From Roseovarius albus (GTDB lineage: Bacteria > Pseudomonadota > Alphaproteobacteria > Rhodobacterales > Rhodobacteraceae), in the NCBI RefSeq assembly GCF_900172335.1, contig NZ_FWFX01000006.1, positions 62,001-126,000 of the forward strand: a stretch of DNA of 64,000 bases, given 5' to 3'. The stretch's first letter is position 1. Every line of letters begins with the position of its first letter. Made by a program: the position numbers and the translations under genes. The notes below the pieces were generated by a model. The model made no database searches. It saw only the letters and a list, made by a program, of their open reading frames with translations, and had not been told where the DNA came from. Shown piece by piece: positions 34,243 through 42,382 of this stretch.

Positions 34243-34968
34243 ATGCGTGAGCCATTGGTATTATTGCCGGGCCTGATGTGCGACGTGCGGGCGTTTGGCC
34301 CCGTGCTGGAAGTCTTGGGGCGTGACCGGGCGGTAACAATGGCCCCGATTACCGAAGGCATCCGCATCGAAGATATCGCATCAAATCTGCTGGATGTGTT
34401 GCCACGGCGCTTTGCGCTGGCCGGGCAGGGCATGGGTGGCATCGTGGCGATGGAGTTGTTGCGGCGTGCACCGGACCGGGTGATGAGGGTAGCATTGATG
34501 AACTGCACGCCTTTGCCGGAGACACCTCAGTCAGCGGCTGAGTATGAGCCATGGATTGTGAAGTTGAAGGCCGGGCTGTGGGAAGACGCGATTGAGGGGC
34601 TTTTGCCATCAGAGGCTTTAGCGGTGGCCGCGGGACGTGCAGGGGTGATGACGCGGGTGGCGGAAATGGCGCGCGCAGTCGGGGCGGAGACGATTATTTC
34701 GCAGATCCGGGCGTTGCAACGGCGGCGCGACTATCAGGCCGAGCTGCGCAAGAGCAAGGTGCCGGTGATGGTACTGGGGGGGGCGCAGGATACTTTGGTA
34801 CCGGTGAAGCGATTAGAGTTCATGGCGAAGTTGATTCCCTTCGCAGAACTTAGGATCCTACCTGATGCAGGTCACTTGCCAACGCTGGAGCAACCCTCTC
34901 AGGTGTTGGAGGCTCTTACGGGCTGGTTGGATCAACCTTTGGTGCTGCGCATGCGGGTGGATGCTTGA
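34243..34968 (+). CDS. Alpha/beta hydrolase-fold protein lacking the nucleophile Ser
   Basis: A 241-residue alpha/beta-hydrolase-fold protein. The nucleophile elbow reads LAGQGMGGIVAMEL, so the GxSxG serine (residue 63) is Gly; the codon is GGC and the surrounding frame is clean. The other triad positions look retained: Asp in LGGAQDTLVP and His in LPDAGHLPTLEQP. With no serine, ordinary ester hydrolysis should not occur. It could be a pseudoenzyme, a ligand-binding protein or a cofactor-independent oxygenase-like variant. ATG 34243 starts LVLLPGLMCD, normal for the fold. Confidence 0.8.
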   Translation: MREPLVLLPGLMCDVRAFGPVLEVLGRDRAVTMAPITEGIRIEDIASNLLDVLPRRFALAGQGMGGIVAMELLRRAPDRVMRVALMNCTPLPETPQSAAEYEPWIVKLKAGLWEDAIEGLLPSEALAVAAGRAGVMTRVAEMARAVGAETIISQIRALQRRRDYQAELRKSKVPVMVLGGAQDTLVPVKRLEFMAKLIPFAELRILPDAGHLPTLEQPSQVLEALTGWLDQPLVLRMRVDA

Positions 34969-35003
34969 ACGCAGACATTTGCAGAGTTGCGTTAGACCAA
35001 ACC

Positions 35004-35426
35004 CTAATTCCGGGTATGACGCATTGGTAGGTATATGCGAGGCAGGCGAAAGTCCCACATAAACCCCAGAGCGTCCAGATGTTGAACCAAGGGAGTGCGA
35101 ACTGGCATTGCCGTGAACGAAATTGGAAGATGTGGCTGGGTGGAGAAGTTATCGAAGCTGACGGCAAAGAGTGTTTTACCTGTGCTCAACAAATTCAGGA
35201 TCGTGGCATGGGAAGCAGTTAGTTTCGTCACGTTGTCAAACTTGGACGGGGTCAGGAACATGAACTCTGGTTTGAGAAAGGTAGCTGACGTGGTGGGAAG
35301 GCTGCGTATGGCCTGTGTTTCCGTCAATTCTGCCTGTGTTGTCGCGCTGTAAACCGGAGACAATGTCGGAACAGCCGAGAGGATAAATCCCGCTATCGCT
35401 GTGATTACATTAGCTCTGGTCACCAT
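35004..35426 (-). CDS. Hypothetical secreted protein, 140 residues
   Basis: From ATG 35426 (preceded by GGGGATAACG) the product begins MVTRANVITAIAGFILSAV and then PTLSPVYSATTQAELTETQ, a likely Sec signal peptide cleaved near YSA. The mature part is Thr/Ser-rich (KPEFMFLTPSKFDNVTKLTASHATILNLL) and ends in a basic segment. I recognise no domain. Codon use is less GC-biased than in its neighbours. It is isolated on the minus strand, with no clear operon partner. Confidence 0.45.
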   Translation of the reverse strand: MVTRANVITAIAGFILSAVPTLSPVYSATTQAELTETQAIRSLPTTSATFLKPEFMFLTPSKFDNVTKLTASHATILNLLSTGKTLFAVSFDNFSTQPHLPISFTAMPVRTPLVQHLDALGFMWDFRLPRIYLPMRHTRN

Positions 35427-35538
35427 CGTTATCCCCAGTGCAAGAGCGAGGTCCAATGACCTCGTCTTTTTATTGGGACGCGCGAAGTGTTAAAAAATAG
35501 AAAATTTTAACCAAATTTTCGTTTTCTGGCAGCGCTGC

Positions 35539-36831
35539 TTACGCTTTGGCGGTCGCCTTTTTCTTCTTTTTCGGGGCGGTGCGGCTGCGTTTGGCTGGGG
35601 CCTCGGAATTGGCATCGATGAAATCAAGTACCAAGGGGCGGATATTGTTGCGCCAGCTGCGACCGGCGAAGATTCCATAATGGCCTGCGTTCGGTTCGAT
35701 ATAGTTGGCCTTTTTGCTGTCAGGCAGGCCGGTCAACAGGTCCAGCGCGGCTACGCACTGGCCGGGGGCGGAAATATCATCCTTGCCGCCTTCGACGGTT
35801 TTCACAGCGACATTGGTGATTGCACCGATGTCAATTTTATGGCCACGAACGGTGAATTTGTTTTGTGCCACTTCAAGACCCTTGAAGATGCGCTCTACGG
35901 TGGAGAGGTAGAATTCGGCGGGCATGTCCATGACAGCAAGATATTCGTCGTAGAACTTGTTGTGCGGATCGTGATCGCTGGCCTCACCGCGTGCTGTGCG
36001 CATGATCTGATCGCTGAACGCCTTGGAATGGCGTTCGGAATTCATCGACATGAAAGAGCTGAGCTGCAGTAGGCCGGGGTAGACTTTGCGGCCCACGCCT
36101 TTGTACTTGAAGCCGACCTGTTGGATCATGGTTTCTTTGAGTTGCCCCATGGTAACGCGCCGGCCAAAATCGGTGACTTCGGTGGCGGCGGCATCGGGAT
36201 CAATGGGACCGCCAATCAGGGTGAGGGAGCGTGGCTGTGCCTTGGGGTCTTGTCCGGCCAGATAAGCAGTTGCGGCGAGGGTCAAGGGCGCAGGTTGGCA
36301 AACCGCGATGACATGCAGGTCCGAGCCCAGCTCGCGCATGAAGTCGACCAGATAAAGCGTATAATCTTCGACGTCGAACTTGCCCTCGGAAACGGGAATG
36401 TCGCGGGCGTTATGCCAGTCGGTGACATAGACCTCGCAATCCGGCAGGAGGGATTTCACAGTAGAGCGCAGCAATGTGGCGTAGTGGCCGGACATCGGGG
36501 CCACCAAAAGCACGCGGCGGTCCATTTCTTCGCGACCCTGAACGGCGAAGTGAATCAAATCGCCAAAAGGGCGCTCGATCACGGTCTCGACATTGATCAG
36601 ATGGTCGCGACCGTCTTCGCCGGTGATGGATTCGATGCCCCAGTCGGGTTTAACGACCATGCGTTGAAAACTACGTTCCGTCACTTCGCCCCAGGCGGCC
36701 ATCCATTGCAGCGCAGGGTTTGGTGTCATGCTGAAAAGAGGGTATGATGCCATGGAAAGAGCAGAGGCACCCAACCACTGATTGGTATTGCGGATGGTCT
36801 CCATCAGATCGTAGGTCATCATGTAACGCAT
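35539..36831 (-). CDS. phaZ: Polyhydroxyalkanoate depolymerase, intracellular
   Basis: A 430-residue intracellular PHB depolymerase of the PhaZ1 type, releasing 3-hydroxybutyrate units from native granules. The active-site Cys is in IAVCQPAPLTLAA near residue 178, with conserved LLVAPMSGHYATLLRSTVKSLLPDCEVYVTDWHNARDIP upstream and the family His in EPNAGHYGIFAGRSWR near the C-terminus. The tail (residues ~412–430) is Lys/Arg-rich, as often seen in granule-binding proteins. GGAG precedes ATG 36831. It is divergent from phaC with a PhaR-type box between them. Confidence 0.95.
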   Translation of the reverse strand: MRYMMTYDLMETIRNTNQWLGASALSMASYPLFSMTPNPALQWMAAWGEVTERSFQRMVVKPDWGIESITGEDGRDHLINVETVIERPFGDLIHFAVQGREEMDRRVLLVAPMSGHYATLLRSTVKSLLPDCEVYVTDWHNARDIPVSEGKFDVEDYTLYLVDFMRELGSDLHVIAVCQPAPLTLAATAYLAGQDPKAQPRSLTLIGGPIDPDAAATEVTDFGRRVTMGQLKETMIQQVGFKYKGVGRKVYPGLLQLSSFMSMNSERHSKAFSDQIMRTARGEASDHDPHNKFYDEYLAVMDMPAEFYLSTVERIFKGLEVAQNKFTVRGHKIDIGAITNVAVKTVEGGKDDISAPGQCVAALDLLTGLPDSKKANYIEPNAGHYGIFAGRSWRNNIRPLVLDFIDANSEAPAKRSRTAPKKKKKATAKA

Positions 36832-36896
36832 GTACTGGTCTCCTGCGTGGCGTACGGGTAGACTCTGTTACAAACCTGTGACCCGGCGATATTATG

Positions 36897-36907
36897 CTGC
36901 ACAGCAG
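36897..36907. promoter_or_regulatory. PhaR-type box between phaZ and phaC
   Basis: CTGC-ACA-GCAG is an exact match to the CTGC-N3-GCAG pattern bound by PhaR in Paracoccus and Rhodobacter. It lies 24 bp before the phaC start and 66 bp from the phaZ start, so it could act on both genes. Confidence 0.6.
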
Positions 36908-36930
36908 AAAGTTAAGGAAGATTCGTTAAA

Positions 36931-38733
36931 ATGGCAACGCATGAGGACATTTCCGAACAGAAATTTGAGCGGTTAAATCAGAATCTTGCGCAAGTAGAGG
37001 CATTATCGCAACGTTTGGTGCAGGCCCTATCGGTGCGTAAGCCGGCGAATCCGACATTGAACGGCCCATCGCAAGACCTTTTTGCACGCGCAGCAACGAC
37101 CTATTGGGCGGAATTTCTGGAAAACCCCAGCCGGATTTATGAGCAGCAGCTGGAATATTGGGGTAAATCCGTGCGCCATTTTATGGAAGCGCAGCAGGCG
37201 ATGGCGCAGGGTCAGACTGCCCCGGAAAAACAGGGTGATGATCCGCTGAAGGGGGACCGGCGTTTTGCCAACCCGCTTTGGGAAACCAATCCCTATTTCC
37301 ATTACGTCAAGCAGCAATATGCCACCAACGCAGCAACCATTCGGCAAGCGGTGGCAGAAATCGAGGATCTGGATCAGACTGACAAGCAGCGTCTGGATTA
37401 TTTCTCGCGTCAGATCATTGACATGATGAGTCCGACCAATTTTCTGGGCACCAATCCGGATGCATTGGAAAAGGCGGTGGAGACGGAAGGAGCCAGTCTG
37501 GTGAAGGGGTTGGAAAACCTTGTCGCCGATCTGGAGGCTAACAATGGCGAGCTGGTTGTGCGGCTCGCAAATGAGAGTGCCTTTGAATTGGGTGAAAACG
37601 TGGCCACATCGCCGGGCGAGGTGGTGTACCGAAATAAAATGATGGAACTGATCCAATATGCGCCAACCACAGAGCAGGTGCATTCGGTTCCGTTGGTGAT
37701 TTTTCCGCCCTGGATTAACAAATTTTATGTTCTGGATCTCAAGGAGCAAAACAGCTTGATCAAGTGGATCACTGATCAGGGTTATACGCTGTTTGTTGTG
37801 TCCTGGGTGAATCCGGATGCCTCTTTTGCAGATGTAGGGCTTGAGGAATATATCGAAGATGGATTCCTGGCAGCCATTCGCGAGGTAAAAGCAATCTGCA
37901 ACGTGAAGCTGGTGAATGCGGTTGGTTATTGTATCGCCGGGACCACCTTGCACCTGGCTTTGGCGCTTATGGCGAAACGTGGCGACAAAAGCATCAAGTC
38001 GGCGACTTTCTTTACCGCGCTCACAGATTTCTCGGAGCAGGGGGAATTTGTACCCTTCCTGCAAAACGATTTTATCGACGGTATCGAAGAGGAAGTGAAC
38101 ACACAGGGGATTCTGCGCTCCTTTATCATGTCGCGCACAATGTCATTCCTGCGCTCAAACGATCTGATCTATTCGCCCGCGATCAAAAGCTACATGATGG
38201 GGGAAACGCCGCCAGCTTTTGACCTTCTGTATTGGAATGGAGACGGGGCCAACCTTCCGGGTAAGATGACGATGCAGTATTTACGCGGCTTGTGTCAGCG
38301 TAATGAGCTTATCGATGGCGGGTTTGAGATCTTGGGTGAAAAGCTTCATATCAGTGATGTAAAAATCCCGCTGATGGCGGTGACCTGTGAGACGGATCAT
38401 ATTGCGGCATGGAAAGATTGTTACCGCGGTTTCCAGCAGACCGGGGCGAAGGACCGATCATTTATTGTGTCCGAGTCGGGCCATATTGCGGGTATCGTGA
38501 ATCCGCCCAGCAAAAAGAAATACGGTCACTATACTAATGAGGACCTGAGCCTGACTGCTGATGACTGGCAAGAGGGGGCAGAGTTCCACAAAGGATCGTG
38601 GTGGCCACGCTGGGAAAGCTGGCTGCGCAAGCGGTCTGGAAAGAAGATTTCGGCCCGCGAGCCGGGTGATTCTTCGCATCAACCTTTGGCGCCTGCACCG
38701 GGTGCTTACGTGCGTCGCAAGGCAATGGATTGA
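36931..38733 (+). CDS. phaC: Class I polyhydroxyalkanoate synthase
   Basis: A 600-residue PHA synthase that polymerises (R)-3-hydroxyacyl-CoA on the granule surface. The N-terminal domain (residues ~1–220) contains GDRRFANPLWETNPYFHYVKQQY; the catalytic alpha/beta domain follows. The nucleophile is C334 in NAVGYCIAGTTL, where the box is GYCIA rather than the more usual GxCxG. Further motifs are PPWINKFYVLDL, VSWVNPD and VSESGHIAGIVNPP (catalytic His). Length is normal for class I, with no phaE. The PhaR-type box at 36897 lies in its promoter. Confidence 0.96.
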   Translation: MATHEDISEQKFERLNQNLAQVEALSQRLVQALSVRKPANPTLNGPSQDLFARAATTYWAEFLENPSRIYEQQLEYWGKSVRHFMEAQQAMAQGQTAPEKQGDDPLKGDRRFANPLWETNPYFHYVKQQYATNAATIRQAVAEIEDLDQTDKQRLDYFSRQIIDMMSPTNFLGTNPDALEKAVETEGASLVKGLENLVADLEANNGELVVRLANESAFELGENVATSPGEVVYRNKMMELIQYAPTTEQVHSVPLVIFPPWINKFYVLDLKEQNSLIKWITDQGYTLFVVSWVNPDASFADVGLEEYIEDGFLAAIREVKAICNVKLVNAVGYCIAGTTLHLALALMAKRGDKSIKSATFFTALTDFSEQGEFVPFLQNDFIDGIEEEVNTQGILRSFIMSRTMSFLRSNDLIYSPAIKSYMMGETPPAFDLLYWNGDGANLPGKMTMQYLRGLCQRNELIDGGFEILGEKLHISDVKIPLMAVTCETDHIAAWKDCYRGFQQTGAKDRSFIVSESGHIAGIVNPPSKKKYGHYTNEDLSLTADDWQEGAEFHKGSWWPRWESWLRKRSGKKISAREPGDSSHQPLAPAPGAYVRRKAMD

Positions 38734-38768
38734 AATTAAACACAAATCCCTGAATTGTGAAATATTTG

Positions 38769-38806
38769 CTGCAGTGCAGAAAAAACCTTGAAATGCTGCA
38801 ATGCAG
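38769..38806. promoter_or_regulatory. Two PhaR-type boxes before the phasin gene
   Basis: CTGC-AGT-GCAG (38769–38779) and CTGC-AAT-GCAG (38796–38806) are both exact CTGC-N3-GCAG matches, 27 bp apart and 66–103 bp ahead of phaP. The second is embedded in the longer palindrome TGCTGCAATGCAGCA. They are probably operators for repression of phaP by PhaR. Confidence 0.75.
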
Positions 38807-38871
38807 CATGTATATAGTTTGCAGACGCAGAAAGCGGAATTACCCGCTGACGCAAATCAAGGATTGAAACG

Positions 38872-39321
38872 ATGGCTAAAGCACAAGACTTTAACACTGT
38901 CATGAAAGACATCATGGGCGCGTTCCCCGTCGATACAAAAGCGATGGACGATGCGTTCAAAAACCAAGCGGCCCTGAGCGAGAAGCTTTCAGGTGTTGCG
39001 TTGTCAGCTGCTGAAAAATCAGCTGAGCTGTCAAGCAAATGGACAAAAGAAACACTGGCCAAACTGACAGACGTCAGCAAAGCCAAAGCAGACCCTGCTG
39101 ATTATGCCAAAGCGGTAACTGATTTCGCATCAGCCAACGCCGAAGTTGCTGCCGAAAACATCGCAGCATTCGCAGAAATCGCCAAAGCAGTTCAGACACA
39201 AACTGTTGAGCTGATGATGGCGGCTGGCAAAGACCTGCAAGAAGAAACAGCAACAGCTGTTAAAAAAGCTGCTGACGAAGTGACAACAGCTGCGAAAAAA
39301 GCAACTTCTGCTGCTAAGTAA
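38872..39321 (+). CDS. phaP: Phasin (PHA granule-associated protein)
   Basis: A 149-residue phasin-family protein, predicted nearly all alpha-helical, rich in Ala, Lys and Glu, ending in an Ala/Lys-rich tail (ADEVTTAAKKATSAAK). It coats PHA granules and limits coalescence. It lies between phaC and phaR and is preceded by two PhaR-type boxes; granule formation is expected to titrate PhaR away and induce it. A strong terminator follows. Codon use is notably uniform, consistent with high expression. Confidence 0.92.
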   Translation: MAKAQDFNTVMKDIMGAFPVDTKAMDDAFKNQAALSEKLSGVALSAAEKSAELSSKWTKETLAKLTDVSKAKADPADYAKAVTDFASANAEVAAENIAAFAEIAKAVQTQTVELMMAAGKDLQEETATAVKKAADEVTTAAKKATSAAK

Positions 39322-39364
39322 GCTTAGATCTAACCCCTAATCCTCCCGATTGGGTCTGATCTTC

Positions 39365-39395
39365 AAGGGCGAGCGTCATGCTCGCCCTTTTATTT
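39365..39395 (+). terminator. Intrinsic terminator after phaP
   Basis: AAGGGCGAGC-GTCAT-GCTCGCCCTT followed by TTATTTT, 43 nt after the phaP stop. Perfect 10-bp stem. Confidence 0.9.
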
Positions 39396-39417
39396 TGCAC
39401 GGCTTGTGGATAGTCTA

Positions 39418-39432
39418 TGCTGCAGTGCTGCA
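39418..39432. promoter_or_regulatory. Imperfect PhaR-like TGC-rich site before phaR
   Basis: TGCTGCAGTGCTGCA contains CTGCAGTGC but lacks the final GCAG of the CTGC-N3-GCAG pattern. It sits 18–32 bp ahead of the phaR start and may allow weaker autoregulation. Confidence 0.4.
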
Positions 39433-39449
39433 TTTTTGGGAGGAAAGTC

Positions 39450-40007
39450 GTGGCTGAGTCTGACAAACCGTTGTTGATCAAGCGTTACGCAAGCCGCCGT
39501 CTGTATAATACGGAAACATCCGATTATGTGACGCTGGAAGACATTGCTGAATTCATTCGTGATGGGCGCGAGGTGCAGATCATCGATCTGAAATCAGGGG
39601 ACGACCTGACACGGCAATATTTACTGCAGATCATCGCGGAACATGAAAGCCGTGGAGAAAATGTTTTACCTATCAATGTTTTAACAGACCTTGTGCGCAG
39701 TTACAGCAACCAGGCGACCAGTATGGTTCCGGATTTTCTGGCCGCAAGTTTCGAGATGTTGCGCGATAGTCAGAGCCAGGTTATGGACAGCATGACAAAA
39801 GCTAATCCATTGTCTGGCATGCCAGGTATGGAGGCTATGCGCGCTCAGCAAGAGGCGTTCTTAAAGGCAATGACCGGTGGATTAAGTGGCATGGGTAAGG
39901 TGCCTACGCCCGGTGCTGCACCCGCCGAGAGCAGCAATGAAGACCTTAGCGATATTAAGAAACAACTGTCCGAGCTTCAGGACAAGCTGTCGAAGCTGGG
40001 AAAGTAA
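39450..40007 (+). CDS. phaR: Polyhydroxyalkanoate synthesis repressor PhaR
   Basis: A 185-residue PhaR repressor. The N-terminal DNA-binding domain has the conserved LLIKRYASRRLYNTETSDYVTLEDIAEFIRDG and a PHB accumulation-regulatory domain follows (VQIIDLKSGDDLTRQYLLQIIAEHE; LPINVLTDLVRSYSNQATSMVPDFLAASFEMLRD). The C-terminus is a Met/Ser-rich linker and a short coiled coil (DIKKQLSELQDKLSKLGK). GTG 39450 follows GGGAGGAAAGTC and gives the usual N-terminus. PhaR binds both TGC-rich DNA and PHB granules, coupling phasin synthesis to polymer. Confidence 0.94.
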   Translation: MAESDKPLLIKRYASRRLYNTETSDYVTLEDIAEFIRDGREVQIIDLKSGDDLTRQYLLQIIAEHESRGENVLPINVLTDLVRSYSNQATSMVPDFLAASFEMLRDSQSQVMDSMTKANPLSGMPGMEAMRAQQEAFLKAMTGGLSGMGKVPTPGAAPAESSNEDLSDIKKQLSELQDKLSKLGK

Positions 40008-40013
40008 CCTCAA

Positions 40014-40979
40014 ATGGTTGACAGCCCTGGGCGCATAACCCTGTGGGGGATCGAAGTGTTCATGGCTGCGGCAGATGAACGCTCGGTCTCGGCAGCGGCC
40101 AAGCGGTTGGGAGCGAGCCCCTCGGCGGTGAGCCAACAGTTGACCAATCTTGAGGGCGCGTTGGGAGCCACCTTGCTGCAGCGCAATGCGAGGCCCGTGC
40201 GGCTGACCCCGGCTGGCGAGATCCTGCATCGCAGGGCGCAGGCCATCTTGAACGAAGCGGCACTGGCGCGGGCTGAACTGGCGATGTCAGATCTGTCGAT
40301 GCTGACACGTTTCCGGCTGGGCATGGTCGAGGATTTCGAGGCCGACGTGACGCCGAAACTGCTGATGCACATGGCGCGAGAGCTGAAAGGATGTCAGTTT
40401 TTGCTGGAAACCGGAGCCAGCCATTTCCTCTATGACCAGTTGGATGCCCGGTCTCTGGATGTAATCGTAGTGGCAGAGCTGGGGGCCGAGCAGGACTGGG
40501 TTGAGGTGCACCCCTTGCTGCAAGAAGGGTTTCTGGTGGCCGCGCCCAAGGGCGTGATCAACCCCGACAAGGATGTGTTGCGTCAGCTTAAGCGTCTGCC
40601 GCTGATCCAATACACACAGCGGCATTATATGGGGCGTCTCATCACGTCGCATTTGGCACGGCAGAACATTTCATTGCCGCATCGGTTTGAGCTGGATAGT
40701 TATCAAGCTATACTGGCACTGGTCGGGCAGGGCGAGGGCTGGACCATATTGACGCCCTTGGCCCTGATGCGGGCGCGGCGGTTTTCCGATCAGATTGATG
40801 TGTTTGATCTGCCGATGGCGCCGCTGTCGCGCACAATCTCACTCATCAGCCGCAAAGGCGTGTTAAAGGACATGCCTGAAAAGGTGGCAGAAACGCTGGG
40901 GCCGATTTTGCAAGAGAGCATCATTGACCCGGCGGTTGCACAGTACGGATTTTCCGACGATATCCTGAAGCTTTTGTAG
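40014..40979 (+). CDS. LysR-family transcriptional regulator
   Basis: A 321-residue LysR-type regulator. HTH at residues ~10–70 (IEVFMAAADERSVSAAAKRLGASPSAVSQQLTNLEGALGATLLQRN), followed by a substrate-binding domain (~95–305). It begins 7 nt after phaR, so it may be read through from phaR, but function need not be related. No divergent target gene is adjacent; the downstream neighbour is convergent. Confidence 0.9.
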   Translation: MVDSPGRITLWGIEVFMAAADERSVSAAAKRLGASPSAVSQQLTNLEGALGATLLQRNARPVRLTPAGEILHRRAQAILNEAALARAELAMSDLSMLTRFRLGMVEDFEADVTPKLLMHMARELKGCQFLLETGASHFLYDQLDARSLDVIVVAELGAEQDWVEVHPLLQEGFLVAAPKGVINPDKDVLRQLKRLPLIQYTQRHYMGRLITSHLARQNISLPHRFELDSYQAILALVGQGEGWTILTPLALMRARRFSDQIDVFDLPMAPLSRTISLISRKGVLKDMPEKVAETLGPILQESIIDPAVAQYGFSDDILKLL

Positions 40980-41222
40980 GACGTCCAAGACGTAAAGCTC
41001 GGAACGCCGTGCGCTTTCGACATTTCGTGTGAAATTTTTGGATCTGATGAGGGAGGCCTGTCATTCCTAATAGGTCCAAACGTCAAGCAATTCTGACCCA
41101 ATGTCGCCTATACGGACAAAGCAGCACTTCGACCAGAATACGCGGAGGTCTGCATTCGAACAGTTAGCCAAAAATAGCAATTTTCGCTGATTAATGAACC
41201 TAGTCCATGTTGGGGCTGCGCG

Positions 41223-41981
41223 TTAGAATTTGCCGTTGTCGTTCTTCCATTCCTGGCGCGGAGGAATGGGCGTGAATGTAGTCCAGTGTTCCACGATCTT
41301 TCCAGCCGTAAGTCGAAACAGGCTGTATAGGCCCGCATGTACCCCATCCCGGTGGCCTTCGATCATGCACAGGGTGAAATTGCCTTGGGCAAGGACGCGA
41401 TGGAGTTTTTGATGTTCAATCTTGGGCGCGCTGTTTTGCCCTTGGTCGAGTGCGGCACGCAGAGAATCGATGCCGTCGGCGATTTCTGGATCGTGCTGGA
41501 TAAGATCAGTTGCGAGATATGTCGCCATCAAATCAAAATTTCGTTCGATTAAAACGCGTTCGACAAACTCACGGGCCATCTTCCGATTGTGCTCGGTATT
41601 GTCGAGATCTGTGATTTCAGTTTCGCCATCCAACATTGTACGGCCTGACGGATTCGGAAGTTGAAGCATCTGGATATTGTCCCAGTGTTCTACCGCCTTC
41701 CCGTCTTCAAAGCGAAACACCTCAAAAGCCACTTCTACACCGTTAAAGTCATACTCGTTGTGGGCAAAGGCGAAATCACCATCCTCGAACACACGGTAAA
41801 AGGTGACGCTCGGGTTTGTCTTGGCCAAACGTGCAAAGAGTTCCGCCAATCCTGGGCTACCTTCGCCAGTACGCGGATTATGCTGAATATACTTGCTTTC
41901 GTTGACGACGGCAGCCGCTTCTGGGTCGCCCGTTTCGATACCCTTGAGGAGCTTCATCAGTAGCTGTTTTTGGGATTTCAT
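41223..41981 (-). CDS. Tandem SnoaL-like (NTF2-fold) protein
   Basis: A 252-residue protein with two NTF2/SnoaL-like modules: the first at ~1–115 (ESKYIQHNPRTGEGSPGLAELF ... FEVFRFEDGKAVEHWDNIQ) and the second at ~130–245 (VLIERNFDLMATYLATDLIQHDPEIADGIDSLRAAL ... FRLTAGKIVEHWTTF). Both keep the QH(N/D)P and VEHWD/T signatures. SnoaL-like proteins include polyketide cyclases, isomerases and binding proteins. The first bases of the gene overlap the end of the membrane-protein gene by 4 nt. Confidence 0.82.
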   Translation of the reverse strand: MKSQKQLLMKLLKGIETGDPEAAAVVNESKYIQHNPRTGEGSPGLAELFARLAKTNPSVTFYRVFEDGDFAFAHNEYDFNGVEVAFEVFRFEDGKAVEHWDNIQMLQLPNPSGRTMLDGETEITDLDNTEHNRKMAREFVERVLIERNFDLMATYLATDLIQHDPEIADGIDSLRAALDQGQNSAPKIEHQKLHRVLAQGNFTLCMIEGHRDGVHAGLYSLFRLTAGKIVEHWTTFTPIPPRQEWKNDNGKF

Positions 41982-42382
41982 GACCTACGTTTCTCCTGCT
42001 TGATCCGCCGCCACAAAAAGACCATGCCAACCAAGGCCGGAATGATCAGCAACGCGACGACCATTGGCACTGCAGATTTTAGGTAGGTTGCGTTCATCGT
42101 GAACACAGTCGTAGCATCAACAATATCGGTGACAACGCGCGCTGCTAAGGCAACAAAGAGCGCTGCGTGGCTACGCAACCATACAGCCAGGATCACCGCG
42201 AGTACAGCCGTCAGGTTGCGTGTGATGTAAGCCATTGTGGTGTAGTTGAAGTCTGGTGGAGGGTTAAACAGGGTAGACAACGCAAAAACCGAAACGATGA
42301 TAATCTGGAGGCCGATGATGATCCAAAACCACTTCGGCAAAAACTGTCCTGATGGCGTATTCACAATGCTCTCCTCTTGCAT
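41978..42382 (-). CDS. Hypothetical four-helix membrane protein
   Basis: A 134-residue protein with four hydrophobic segments (residues ~19–38, ~55–70, ~72–92, ~105–125), the second pair separated by TAVLAVILAVWLRSHAALFVALAARVVTDIVDA. Basic C-terminus (RRIKQEKRRS). I do not recognise the family. Its stop overlaps the SnoaL-like start (ATGA), so the two proteins are co-translated. Confidence 0.7.
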   Translation of the reverse strand: MQEESIVNTPSGQFLPKWFWIIIGLQIIIVSVFALSTLFNPPPDFNYTTMAYITRNLTAVLAVILAVWLRSHAALFVALAARVVTDIVDATTVFTMNATYLKSAVPMVVALLIIPALVGMVFLWRRIKQEKRRS

